Source: Membranihabitans maritimus
Lineage (GTDB): Bacteria > Bacteroidota > Bacteroidia > Chitinophagales > Saprospiraceae
Assembly: GCF_021729145.1 (NCBI RefSeq)
Contig: NZ_JAJSLW010000004.1
Coordinates: 186,001 to 250,000, forward strand
Length of the DNA stretch: 64,000 bases
Reading direction: 5' to 3'
The first letter of the stretch is position 1. Each line of letters starts with the position of its first letter. The notes under the pieces were generated by a model. The model made no database searches and was not told where the DNA came from. It saw only the letters and a list, made by a program, of their open reading frames with translations. Made by a program: the position numbers and the translations under genes. This document shows, piece by piece, positions 9,453-17,794 of the stretch.

Positions 9453-10296
9453 CAAGCACCAACTAGGAATAGTATTTTTTATTCTCATAGGAGTGGTACC
9501 TTTTTTTGGGGCACTACTATATGCTGTACTATACAGTTTTGGGATAGTTGGTATCCTAAATGAAGGATTCACATTTCTCTTTTGGAAATCCGTGTTTCAT
9601 TCCGGAGATTTTGTAAAATCACTCGGCTATAGTATGTCTATTGCCCTTGTATCTGTAATTCTTTCGGTTGGTGGCGCGTTATGGTTAGCAATTAACTTTA
9701 CCAGGAATTTCCAATCCAGGTTCTTTTCTTTTATAATATATCTGCCACTGGCGATTCCGGGAATTGTAACTGCTTTTTTTACTTTCCAACTCCTATCAAA
9801 AGGAGGGTTGTTTTCTCGGATTTTTCATCGATTAGGATGGATTGAAAGTGCCTCCGGATTTCCTGACCTGGTCAACGACACTTATGCCATTGGAATCGTA
9901 TTGGCTTTTATCACCCTGGTTTTACCTTTCTTTCTATTACTTTTCCTCAGTGTTTATAAAAATGAAAATATCGAGCAATTATCATCCCTGGCCAAATCAC
10001 TGGGAGCTAATTCTACTCAGGTTATTCGTCGGATCATTGTCCCCATCCTCCTGAAAAAAACCTGGATCGTTATCGTTTTGTATTTTATATTCTTACTCGG
10101 ATCGTATGAGGTCCCCCTTATTTTGGGACAAGAACACCCCCAAATGCTTTCTGTATTAATAATCCGTGAAATCAAGCAATACGATCTCACGAAAATATCA
10201 GAAGGTTACGCTATTGCTGTGATGTATACGATAATGGTTTCCCTGGCAGCTTTGATTTTATTTTTACCAAAGAAAAAGATCAGCCATGAAACCTAA
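9442..10296 (+). CDS. ABC transporter permease, first subunit (YnjC N-half-like)
   Basis: This 284-residue inner-membrane protein has about six hydrophobic segments. Its cytoplasmic EAA-type loop is AKSLGANSTQVIRRIIVPIL (about residues 184-203), the contact site for the ATPase. The start is TTG within the end of the binding-protein gene (11 bp overlap), which implies translational coupling; no better start is available close by. E. coli YnjC is one long fused permease, whereas here the two halves are separate genes. Confidence 0.85.
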   Translation: MKISKHQLGIVFFILIGVVPFFGALLYAVLYSFGIVGILNEGFTFLFWKSVFHSGDFVKSLGYSMSIALVSVILSVGGALWLAINFTRNFQSRFFSFIIYLPLAIPGIVTAFFTFQLLSKGGLFSRIFHRLGWIESASGFPDLVNDTYAIGIVLAFITLVLPFFLLLFLSVYKNENIEQLSSLAKSLGANSTQVIRRIIVPILLKKTWIVIVLYFIFLLGSYEVPLILGQEHPQMLSVLIIREIKQYDLTKISEGYAIAVMYTIMVSLAALILFLPKKKISHET

Positions 10297-11059
10297 AAGT
10301 AAACATATATTTCTTGTTTTTTTGACCATTTTGATATTCTTCCCATTCATATTTTTGGTGTTGTTATCGATGGCTCCGGAATGGCGATTTCCCAATATCC
10401 TCCCCCAATACTTTGGTCCGGACAATTGGCAAACCATACTCCGATCGGAAACAGGCCTGTTACATAGCTTTTTGATTTCCCTCCTGATATCGTTATCTGT
10501 CGGAATAGTATCTACATTGTTCGGTTTTCTGATAAGCCGATCCTTGTATTACCACCCCCAAAGAAAATGGCTAAATCTATTTACCTACTTCCCATACATA
10601 CTTGCTCCTGTCGTTTTTGGTGCTTGTTTGAGTTTCTTTTTTTTGAAAATGGGAATATTTGGAAATATCACAGGAGTTATAATAGCGCAATTTTTGATAG
10701 CTTTTCCATATGCTCTGATTTTTTTTAGCAGCTTTTGGAATAAAAAAATAAAAAGCTACGAAGATTTGGTTGCTACGCTAGGTGGGAATCAATGGCAAAA
10801 ATATTCAAGGGTTTTATTCCCACTGGCAAAAAGCATGCTGTTAATATGCTTTTTTCAAACCTTTCTGATTTCGTGGTTTGAATATGGACTCACTTCAATT
10901 ATAGGGGTGGGGAAAGTCCAGACCCTTACCATCAAGGTATTTCTATTTATTAAGGAGGCAAATTACTATTATGGTGCCATTAGCAGCTGCCTCTTGATAT
11001 TTCCCCCCGTTTTACTTTTGTATATTAACAAAAAATACGTGTTTAAAAACAGGGTATAA
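10286..11059 (+). CDS. ABC transporter permease, second subunit (YnjC C-half-like)
   Basis: This 257-residue membrane protein has about six hydrophobic segments and the EAA-type loop VATLGGNQWQKYSRVLFPLA (about residues 163-182). It overlaps the previous permease gene by 11 bp and the ATPase gene by 1 bp. With its partner it should form the heterodimeric channel of a type I importer that takes the ligand from the YnjB-like lipoprotein. Specificity is unknown. Confidence 0.85.
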   Translation: MKPKSKHIFLVFLTILIFFPFIFLVLLSMAPEWRFPNILPQYFGPDNWQTILRSETGLLHSFLISLLISLSVGIVSTLFGFLISRSLYYHPQRKWLNLFTYFPYILAPVVFGACLSFFFLKMGIFGNITGVIIAQFLIAFPYALIFFSSFWNKKIKSYEDLVATLGGNQWQKYSRVLFPLAKSMLLICFFQTFLISWFEYGLTSIIGVGKVQTLTIKVFLFIKEANYYYGAISSCLLIFPPVLLLYINKKYVFKNRV

Positions 11060-11811
11060 TGTTTCTCGAAATAAAAAACATATCAAAAAGCTATAAAAAG
11101 GAAAAGGTGGTTAAAAATCTGAATTTTTCCCTGGACGCCAACCTAACGTTAAGTGTTCTGGGTAAATCAGGGTGCGGAAAAACCACAATGCTCAAAATCA
11201 TAGCCGGCCTGGAGTCTTCGGAGGAAGGGGAGATATTCCTCGATGCCAAAAATATTACCCGGGAAAAGGCTGAAAAAAGAAATACGATTTACTTATACCA
11301 GGAAGACTTGCTATTCCCCCATTTAAATGTATTTGAAAATATTGCTTTTGCCCTTCATATTCGCAAATTACCGGAAAAGGTAATAATTACGAAAGTTAAA
11401 ACAATGCTTGATAACCTCGAACTGAGTGGTCAGGATCATAAAATGCCCAACGAGTTATCCGGGGGGCAAAGACAACGGGTTTCATTTGGCCGTGCCATTA
11501 TCTCCAATCCGTCATTACTTCTCTTGGATGAACCTTTTGGGAGTCTGGATTCTTTAACCCGAAATAAAATGCAAAAACTGTTTAAGAATTTGTCCCGGAA
11601 ATACAACATTACTTCCATTTTTGTAACACACGACCTAAAAGAAGCACTTTTGATGGGAGATCAAATTGGTTTAATGAAGGAAGGCAATCTGAAAGTATAC
11701 GATTCAAAAGAAGAATTTATTAATGATCCCGGAACAGGTGTTCAGAATGAAATCCTTTTTTGGGATAAGCTCAAAACCGGTGAATCGGTAGAAGAAAACA
11801 ATTCAATATGA
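11059..11811 (+). CDS. ABC transporter ATP-binding protein (YnjD-like)
   Basis: This 250-residue ATPase has Walker A GKSGCGKTT (about residues 34-42), a Q-loop in YLYQEDLLFPHL, signature NELSGGQRQRVSFGRA, Walker B LLLLDEPFGSLD and the H-switch FVTHD. It lacks the long C-terminal TOBE domain of sugar or polyamine importers, in line with YnjD/ThiQ-size ATPases. The ATG overlaps the stop of the permease gene, and its own TGA overlaps the start of the nucleoside hydrolase gene (ATGA), so importer and hydrolase are made together. Confidence 0.92.
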   Translation: MFLEIKNISKSYKKEKVVKNLNFSLDANLTLSVLGKSGCGKTTMLKIIAGLESSEEGEIFLDAKNITREKAEKRNTIYLYQEDLLFPHLNVFENIAFALHIRKLPEKVIITKVKTMLDNLELSGQDHKMPNELSGGQRQRVSFGRAIISNPSLLLLDEPFGSLDSLTRNKMQKLFKNLSRKYNITSIFVTHDLKEALLMGDQIGLMKEGNLKVYDSKEEFINDPGTGVQNEILFWDKLKTGESVEENNSI

Positions 11812-12728
11812 CAAAACAAAAAATATGGATCGATACGGATTTATCCGTTGGCATGAAACGGCATACACGGGAAGGGTACTGTGATGTAGATGATGGATAT
11901 GCTGTTCTCCAACTTATGAAATCCCCGGAAGTAGATATTATCGGAATCAGTGCCGTATTCGGCAATACGTTAATCGAAAATGCATATGGACTATGTCAAA
12001 AAATGGCCGGATCATTTGCTTCCAACAATATCCCTGTATACAAAGGAGCTAAAAAAGCGATTGACCTGGCTAGCGTAGAATCCAATGAAGCAGTGGATGC
12101 CCTGTATGATGCGCTGAATAAGCAAAAAATGACAATAATGGCTATTGGCCCAGCCACCAATATCGGTTTGTTGCTGCTTACGTATCCGGATGTCAAGTCA
12201 CAGATTGAGAAAGTTGTCCTTGTAGCCGGCCGAAGAAAACCCACCGATTATTTCAATATTGGCAATCAAGGCAACCGCGCCAGGGATCTCAATTTTGATC
12301 TTGATAATAATGCTTTTCGGATTTTATTTGAAAATGAGGTTCCGGTAGTCCTTTGCCCATTTGAAATATCAAGTAAAGTATGGATCACGTATAAAGACCT
12401 GGATCAACTGGACGACGGAAGCCCAGCCAATGCCTGGCTCACTGAGGCTTCTGGTCCCTGGCTCCGACAATGGCAGGAACTTGGCGCCCCCGGATTCAAC
12501 CCTTTTGATGTATTGGCCAGCCATTTCATCATTTTCCCCGGCGATATAATTTTTGATTCTTTAAACGCCCGTCTGGAAATTCACCCTGATGACACACTGG
12601 GAAATGACAATTCTACGGGGTACAAACAGTACCTGATCTGTGATAAGGGTCCGGGATATCCTGTCACGTATTGCTATGATGTAGTGAAAGGCTACCATGA
12701 TAAATTGATTAGAACCTTTTTAGATTAA
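11808..12728 (+). CDS. Nucleoside hydrolase of the IUNH family with unusual active-site features
   Basis: This 306-residue protein should hydrolyse an N-glycosidic bond of a ribonucleoside. The calcium-binding aspartate motif is split: DTD (9-11) and DVDD (26-29) are separated by an insertion of about 14 residues, where classical enzymes read DTDPGxDD. MAIGPATNIGLLL (111-123) and DLNFDLDN (160-167) fit the family. Where classical purine-active enzymes have His-Asp near the C-terminus, this one reads NPFDVLAS, with Phe233-Asp234, so the usual base-protonating His is absent. The modified site and operon context suggest a non-standard nucleoside. There is no signal peptide, so it acts in the cytoplasm after import. 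Confidence 0.85.
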   Translation: MTKQKIWIDTDLSVGMKRHTREGYCDVDDGYAVLQLMKSPEVDIIGISAVFGNTLIENAYGLCQKMAGSFASNNIPVYKGAKKAIDLASVESNEAVDALYDALNKQKMTIMAIGPATNIGLLLLTYPDVKSQIEKVVLVAGRRKPTDYFNIGNQGNRARDLNFDLDNNAFRILFENEVPVVLCPFEISSKVWITYKDLDQLDDGSPANAWLTEASGPWLRQWQELGAPGFNPFDVLASHFIIFPGDIIFDSLNARLEIHPDDTLGNDNSTGYKQYLICDKGPGYPVTYCYDVVKGYHDKLIRTFLD

Positions 12729-12761
12729 AAAACAATATAAAGCACCATTTAATACCGGTAC

Positions 12762-13766
12762 ATGATACATTTAAAGCACGAAAAAGAGTTTGTAGAAAAA
12801 TACCTGAAAGCAAGAAAATGGTTACATCCTAAGGAAACAATAGAAGGGCTTGAAAAACCCGGCGATGGGAATATGAACTTCACCTTACGGGTCAAGACTA
12901 ACCTCCGAAGCTTTATCATCAAACAAAGCCGGGATTACGTAGAAAAGTATCCTTCTGTCTCTGCTCCTGAGACCCGGGCCCTAAGGGAAGCAGAGTTTTA
13001 TAAGCTTATTGGAAGCAATGAGTATTTAAAAAGTATGATGCCCAATCTTCTACAAGTAGATCCCAATAATAATGTGCTGATGATGGACGATCTCGGTGCC
13101 GGAGTAGATTTCACCTATCTATATCGGGACACCGGAAAACTTTCAAAAAGTAAAATTGACGTTCTTACATCATTTTTAGTTGAATTACATTCCTCTATTA
13201 CCCGGGAAAATTCTCCCACTTATATTTCCAATAAAAAAATGCGAAAGCTCAACCATGAACATATTTTCATTTATCCCTACTTAGCAGATAATGGGCTGGA
13301 TCTGGATAACATATTACCGGGCCTGAAAGCAGTGGGCGAAGCTGTAAAAGGAAACACCAGGTTGCAAACTGTCCTTCGGGAAGTTGGGAAGATATATTTA
13401 TCAGATGGAGAGTATCTCCTTCACGGTGATTATTTCCCTGGCAGTTGGTTAAAAACTACAGATGGGATCAAAATCATCGATCCGGAGTTTTGCTTTTTCG
13501 GTCCCGTCGAATACGAGATTGGGGTAATGATCGCCCATTTGAAACTGGCCGACCAACCCCGGGAAGTAATTGAATACGCATTGCGGAAATACGCAGACCA
13601 ACTCGCATTTGACATAGTTTTACAGCAGCAATTTACCGGAGCGGAAATATTACGCAGGATTTTGGGGCTGGCACAATTACCTTTGTCAATCGGGTTGGAA
13701 AAAAGGAAAAATTTAGTGGAGGAAGCTATGGAAGGAGTGCTGGGATCAAAGGCTGATTCACAATGA
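12762..13766 (+). CDS. APH/MtnK-like small-molecule kinase
   Basis: This 334-residue protein has the protein-kinase-like phosphotransferase fold. Visible motifs are the Gly-rich loop PGDGNMNFTLRV (33-44), the nucleotide-binding Lys in FIIKQS (Lys54), the Brenner motif HGDYFPGSWL (221-230) with catalytic Asp223, and the metal-binding IIDPEFCFFGP (238-248). The GDGNxN loop and IDPEF-FxGP ending are closest to 5-methylthioribose kinase (MtnK). A pentose or nucleoside hydroxyl, perhaps the ribose released by the upstream hydrolase, is a reasonable substrate, but that is inferred. It overlaps the radical SAM gene by 4 bp. Confidence 0.8.
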   Translation: MIHLKHEKEFVEKYLKARKWLHPKETIEGLEKPGDGNMNFTLRVKTNLRSFIIKQSRDYVEKYPSVSAPETRALREAEFYKLIGSNEYLKSMMPNLLQVDPNNNVLMMDDLGAGVDFTYLYRDTGKLSKSKIDVLTSFLVELHSSITRENSPTYISNKKMRKLNHEHIFIYPYLADNGLDLDNILPGLKAVGEAVKGNTRLQTVLREVGKIYLSDGEYLLHGDYFPGSWLKTTDGIKIIDPEFCFFGPVEYEIGVMIAHLKLADQPREVIEYALRKYADQLAFDIVLQQQFTGAEILRRILGLAQLPLSIGLEKRKNLVEEAMEGVLGSKADSQ

Positions 13767-14743
13767 ATAGCGAACAACAATTCAATGCCAACCCTTTTGA
13801 AAATTACCACTGTATTTATTGGGTCTTCACCCAACTATGCAATGACTTTTGCGATCATTGTTACAACAGCAGCGGTCCAAAGGGAGAACGAATTTCACAC
13901 AAGGATTGTATGGCTATAATTGACAACCTACCGGGGAAATTGGATCAAATAATCCTGAGTGGTGGTGAACCTTTGGCCGACAAAAAACTGCTATATGCCA
14001 TTTTAGATAAACTTCGAGAAAAATACGCAAGTAATACTTTCATTACTTTACAATTCAATGGCGATCTGCTTACAAAGGCTATTCTGCAGATATTATTGGA
14101 CAAAGGTGTCAATCGATTTTCTATCGCCAGTATAGACCGTTATCACAAGAAAAAAGGAGAAAGAAAATCTATACTGGCACAAATGTTTGAAGACCACGGA
14201 ATAGTATTTCACAAAGGAGCTCCCGAAATTCAAAAACCGTTTTCTGAATTACCACGCACCTACGGGTTTTTCGGTTCCACTGAAGAAATGTGGCTGGGAG
14301 GCAATTGGGCCCGGGGCCGGGCCTTTGACAACAACATTTGGAAGAAAGATGGACATTATAATTTTTGTAAACTCCATTCCGGAGCTATTAGTTTTCTTGA
14401 CTCTACAGACAATAGTGTCATGCAGGAACTGTCTATACAGCTCTGGAAAATCAACCCTTGTTGCCCGGGTACGGTAGAACCAATGGGCGATGCGCGCAAA
14501 GAAAAAATTTCTGAAGTACTCCAAAGGGTTTCGTCCTCCAAAGTCATGCAAAAACTTAATAAAGGAAATGCTTACGGCATGGGTGAAAGCATCGGAATAT
14601 CTGCAGATGAAGGTTTTGAAAGGGCGATGAAATTAGGGAATATTTGTCTATGGTGTGATGAATTCTTTAATCGGCATTTTGATATGAAATCTCAAATACC
14701 TAAAAATACAAATACAAAAAATCAATTCTCCGAAGGATCCTGA
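13763..14743 (+). CDS. Radical SAM enzyme of unknown reaction
   Basis: This 326-residue protein has the Cx3Cx2C cluster motif CNDFCDHC (Cys26, Cys30, Cys33) near the N-terminus and the SAM-binding LSGGEP (65-70). Further cysteines in FCKLHSG, NPCCPGT and ICLWCDE could be structural or carry another cluster. It is the last gene of the susC operon and starts within the kinase gene (ATGA overlap). Enzymes of this class rearrange, cleave or decorate nucleoside-type substrates. Queuine lyase (QueL), which works with an IUNH-type hydrolase in queuine salvage, is one precedent, but identity cannot be judged here. Its 3' end overlaps the convergent clpP gene by 22 bp. Confidence 0.8.
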   Translation: MNSEQQFNANPFENYHCIYWVFTQLCNDFCDHCYNSSGPKGERISHKDCMAIIDNLPGKLDQIILSGGEPLADKKLLYAILDKLREKYASNTFITLQFNGDLLTKAILQILLDKGVNRFSIASIDRYHKKKGERKSILAQMFEDHGIVFHKGAPEIQKPFSELPRTYGFFGSTEEMWLGGNWARGRAFDNNIWKKDGHYNFCKLHSGAISFLDSTDNSVMQELSIQLWKINPCCPGTVEPMGDARKEKISEVLQRVSSSKVMQKLNKGNAYGMGESIGISADEGFERAMKLGNICLWCDEFFNRHFDMKSQIPKNTNTKNQFSEGS

Positions 14744-15378
14744 AGGGAAACCTTGACTTCAGGAATATTAATTCTCAAAATATCATTGGTCTCTCCCAAC
14801 ACCTCATCAATTAACCCCATTTCCAACGCTTCAGGAGCATTCATAAATTTATCCCGAAGAAACATTTCTTCGATTTCCTGCCAGGTATGCCCTGTATTTT
14901 TTCCCAATATATGAAACAATTGAACTTGCAACCGTTCCTGTTCTTTTGTCGCAATTCGGACGTCCTCCGTATATCCTTTTGCCCCACCACTGGTCGGATG
15001 CATATGGATTGTAGAATGAGAAAGGGCGTACCGCTTCCCCCTGGCTCCTGAAGTCAACAGCGCCGTTGCCATAGACCCCGTAAAGCCTACGGAGACAGTA
15101 GATACAGGGGCCGAAATCATTTTCATAGTATCGTAAATAGCCATCCCCGAATAAACACTTCCGCCCGGGCTATGGATGTAAAGGTCAATTTGCTTTTTGG
15201 AATCCTGGCTATTAAGGTATAATAATTGTGCAACTATAAGATTAGCCAGTTGGTCATTAATAGCCGAACCCAGAAAGACAATACGCTCTTTCAGTAATAA
15301 ACTATAAATGTCAAAAGCGCGTTCACTTCGATCGCTATTGTCAATGACCATAGGAATGGTATGTGCTGAAATATTCAT
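14722..15378 (-). CDS. clpP: ClpP-family serine protease subunit, divergent paralogue
   Basis: This 218-residue protein has the ClpP order of catalytic residues: Ser102 in VGFTGSMATAL, His127 in HMHPTSGG and Asp176 in LRDKFM, with IHSPGGSVYSGMAIYD (69-84) forming the conserved strand and oxyanion loop. The serine box (GSMA rather than ASMG) and histidine box (HPTSGG rather than HQPxGG) differ from housekeeping ClpP, so it may be a specialised paralogue. It lies 7 bp after a small gene that overlaps an ECF sigma factor. No clpX or trigger factor gene, the usual neighbours, is present. Confidence 0.85.
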   Translation of the reverse strand: MNISAHTIPMVIDNSDRSERAFDIYSLLLKERIVFLGSAINDQLANLIVAQLLYLNSQDSKKQIDLYIHSPGGSVYSGMAIYDTMKMISAPVSTVSVGFTGSMATALLTSGARGKRYALSHSTIHMHPTSGGAKGYTEDVRIATKEQERLQVQLFHILGKNTGHTWQEIEEMFLRDKFMNAPEALEMGLIDEVLGETNDILRINIPEVKVSLQDPSEN

Positions 15379-15385
15379 TTTACAT

Positions 15386-15661
15386 TTACTTGCTGTTTGA
15401 AAATATCTTCAAGATTCTCTTCCTCAACTTGTTGTGCCGATAACTGCTAAAAACTTCCCTGTCAATAGCATTGATTTCCTTTCGAAGTACTTCTCGACCG
15501 TATTCTTTTATCAGTTCATAGGATTGCTTTTGCAATTGCAACTTTTCTTTCAATTCTACAGAACCATCAATATTTGTTTCTATTAGAATTCGATCTTCCG
15601 GGGATAATCTGTCAAAAATATAATCTTCGATATTTTGCGTTTCACGCCATGAAGTCCTCAT
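15386..15661 (-). CDS. Small charged protein between sigma factor and ClpP, possible anti-sigma factor
   Basis: This 91-residue protein overlaps the sigma-factor gene by 20 bp and precedes clpP by 7 bp. It starts MRTSWRETQNIEDYIFDRLS, and the IEDYIFDRLSPEDR region resembles the N-terminus of anti-sigma-type proteins (often an 'I..Yl.g.L...e...ie..l' pattern). There is no zinc-binding HxxxCxxC and no membrane segment; the C-terminus is basic (KLRKRILKIFSNSK). The name is inferred from context. It may be a substrate or adaptor for the adjacent ClpP. Confidence 0.6.
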   Translation of the reverse strand: MRTSWRETQNIEDYIFDRLSPEDRILIETNIDGSVELKEKLQLQKQSYELIKEYGREVLRKEINAIDREVFSSYRHNKLRKRILKIFSNSK

Positions 15662-16190
15662 ATTGTAGTGTTTTTTCCTTTACCGAATTTCTTACCTTTT
15701 CCAGACATTTATATTTTTGTACCGTAGCTGATCGCTTACCTGAAAACCCAAATCTGCGGGCCAGTTCTTCCATGTCTACAACATTATCATAGTAATATAA
15801 TTTTAATAGCTCCAGGCACTTTTTGCCCGATTGTTCAAGCAAAATGAGCATCCTTCCTTTGGAAAAGCCTCCCTTTTTAATCTCGGACTTTTCTGACAAT
15901 ACATCGTGAATATCCATTTTCACATAGCGTTGACTTTTTCGGTATCGATCATACCAAAGATATTTCACGACCCCCATCAAATAAACTACCTCATTGGTTT
16001 CCACCTGAAAATGGTTGCTAATCAATTTTTCGTACAATACAATTAATCCGTCCTGGAATATTTCACGGGCATCTTCCAGATTTCCTCCTCTGGCTTGAAT
16101 AAATGTAGCCACTTCGGGAAAAACTTCGCGATACAATCGCTTAAATAAAACTTCTCGTTCATTCGATGTGGATATATCCTGATTCATCAT
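15642..16190 (-). CDS. ECF-type RNA polymerase sigma factor
   Basis: The ATG at 16190 gives 182 residues; a TTG at 16220 would add ten. The protein has sigma region 2 (LFKRLYREVFPEVATFIQ, EDAREIFQDGLIVLYEKL and YLMGVVKYLWYDRYRKSQ) and a region 4 helix-turn-helix (LLKLYYYDNVVDMEELARRF, then SATVQKYKCLEKV). Region 4 departs somewhat from consensus, so regulon prediction is not possible. It heads a three-gene minus-strand unit with the small protein and clpP, suggesting that its activity is tied to proteolysis. It has no extracytoplasmic anti-sigma partner of the FecR type. Confidence 0.82.
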   Translation of the reverse strand: MMNQDISTSNEREVLFKRLYREVFPEVATFIQARGGNLEDAREIFQDGLIVLYEKLISNHFQVETNEVVYLMGVVKYLWYDRYRKSQRYVKMDIHDVLSEKSEIKKGGFSKGRMLILLEQSGKKCLELLKLYYYDNVVDMEELARRFGFSGKRSATVQKYKCLEKVRNSVKEKTLQYEDFMA

Positions 16191-16220
16191 TCTGCATTTT
16201 ACTATTACGTGGATCGACAA

Positions 16221-16810
16221 TCTAAAATATCACCCTTTTATCCAATTTTTTAATCAACCTTGGCTAATCAAGGAATCGATTTCTCATTGAATAATCACAA
16301 ACAGGTAAATGTAATCTCTAAAAACAACCCTAGTGTATGCACCAATACCTTAGAATTTCTATTAAAGTTATTGAAAATTTTTGGGCGTCATACTTACTGT
16401 CTTCACCTATCCCTGTGGGCTAATAGGGGTTACGGGAGAAAACAGCGAGCTATATCACGGTTGTTGTTAAATTATTTCTGACTGTTTGCACCCGGAAGGG
16501 TGATTCAACTATATGTCAATATTTCTGTGATATAACAAGGCTTCCAGAAACTATAATGGACAATATAGACTTTAATGAGGTCCATTTCCGGATCGAAAGG
16601 GCGATAGAAGAAAGCTTGGTGGCTGATTCAAGTTGCTCTCGATTTAGGAAATGACGGTATTCAAAGTACTTATACATTCATGTTGATAGCATGGTTTGAA
16701 TATTTGTAAGATTCATAAAGTGAAATCTGGATAGGACAATAGGAGTAATTGCGAATTATGTTGTATACACTCGAAACTAAACTTATCTTTGGCAAACTAA
16801 AGACTTTGTA
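16221..16810. other. Intergenic stretch of about 590 bp with possible gene debris
   Basis: Frames are short and broken. A 32-codon ORF at about 16556-16654 (MDNIDFNEVHFRIERAIEES) and a following out-of-frame segment look like decayed coding sequence, perhaps from a mobile element, but I cannot name it. A small hairpin CACCC-ggaa-GGGTG lies at 16489-16502. The end nearest the peptidase gene holds its promoter, listed separately. Confidence 0.4.
16761..16791 (+). promoter_or_regulatory. Bacteroidota-type promoter for the M28 peptidase gene
   Basis: The -7 element TATCTTTG (16784-16791) matches the Bacteroidota consensus TAnnTTTG exactly. A TTG at 16761-16763, 20 bp upstream, fits the -33 element. 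The start codon lies 19 bp after the -7 box, implying a very short leader. Confidence 0.6.
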
Positions 16811-17794
16811 ATGGAAACAATTTTTATTTCTTTTTTTAAAAAGATTTCTACTTATACATTGATCATATTTACGTCCGTTTCTACCCTCTTTAGTCAGGAA
16901 GATATTACTATTACCGAACTCAAAGATCACATTTCATTTTTGGCTTCGGAAGAAAACATGGGAAGGTTCCCAGGTACAAAAGCGAATAAACAAGTCATAA
17001 AATATATAAAGAAGGAATTTAAAAGCTCGGGACTTCAAAAAATGAAAGGTGGCTTTTTCCAGGACTTCAAAGCTAAAATACGGGTCAAAAAAGGGGAGGA
17101 ATCAATGCCCCCTGTAAAGACCTGGAACGTAGTGGGTATGATACAAGGAAATGATCCTCGTTTAAAAAATGAGTACATCGTATTGGGAGCCCATTATGAC
17201 CACCTTGGGATGGGAGGACCATCGTCCAAAGCACCAGACACCGTAGCGATCCATCACGGGGCCGATGACAATGCCAGTGGAACAGCTGCTTTGATGGAAA
17301 TAGCCGAAAAACTATCACATAATAATACCTCACTAAAAAGAAGTATCATTTTTGTCGCCTTTGGGGCAGAGGAACAAGGACTGCTGGGAAGTAAGCACTT
17401 TGCGCAAAACCCGCCCATACCTGCAGAACAAATAAAATTGATGATAAATATGGATATGGTCGGTCGATTGAATAATCAAAATCATATTTATATGGGCGGG
17501 GCAGGCACCTTTCCGGGAGGGGTAGAACTCATGAAAAACAATGCTCCAGATCTGGGCTTAACGCCCATAGTCCACGCGGGAAGTGTGGGTGGATCTGATC
17601 ACGTATCATTCTACCGGCAACAAATTTCTGTAATTGGACTTCACACGGGAGGACATCCCCAATACCACCGTCCTGAGGATACAGTAGAAAAAATCAATTT
17701 TGAAGGTCATCAAAAAGTGTGTGAATATATTTATTCTGCCATTCTGAAAATAGCGGGATCTGACATGCCTTTAACGTTTATTGATCAAGGGTAG
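16811..17794 (+). CDS. Exported M28-family metallopeptidase (aminopeptidase-like)
   Basis: This 327-residue protein has an N-terminal signal peptide (hydrophobic to about residue 28, ending TLFSQ), so it works in the periplasm or outside. The zinc-site motifs of M28 are complete: GAHYDHLG (His), GADDNASGTAAL (bridging Asp), AEEQGLLGS (catalytic Glu and ligand), NMDMVGR (Asp) and PQYHRPEDT (His). The likely job is removal of N-terminal residues from peptides for nutrition. It is a single gene with its own promoter and no protease-associated insert domain. Confidence 0.9.
   Translation: METIFISFFKKISTYTLIIFTSVSTLFSQEDITITELKDHISFLASEENMGRFPGTKANKQVIKYIKKEFKSSGLQKMKGGFFQDFKAKIRVKKGEESMPPVKTWNVVGMIQGNDPRLKNEYIVLGAHYDHLGMGGPSSKAPDTVAIHHGADDNASGTAALMEIAEKLSHNNTSLKRSIIFVAFGAEEQGLLGSKHFAQNPPIPAEQIKLMINMDMVGRLNNQNHIYMGGAGTFPGGVELMKNNAPDLGLTPIVHAGSVGGSDHVSFYRQQISVIGLHTGGHPQYHRPEDTVEKINFEGHQKVCEYIYSAILKIAGSDMPLTFIDQG

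Noticed and set aside
14722-15378. Loss of the ClpP catalytic histidine
   Set aside because: Aligning on the GG after the histidine box places His127 exactly at the catalytic position, so the triad is complete.
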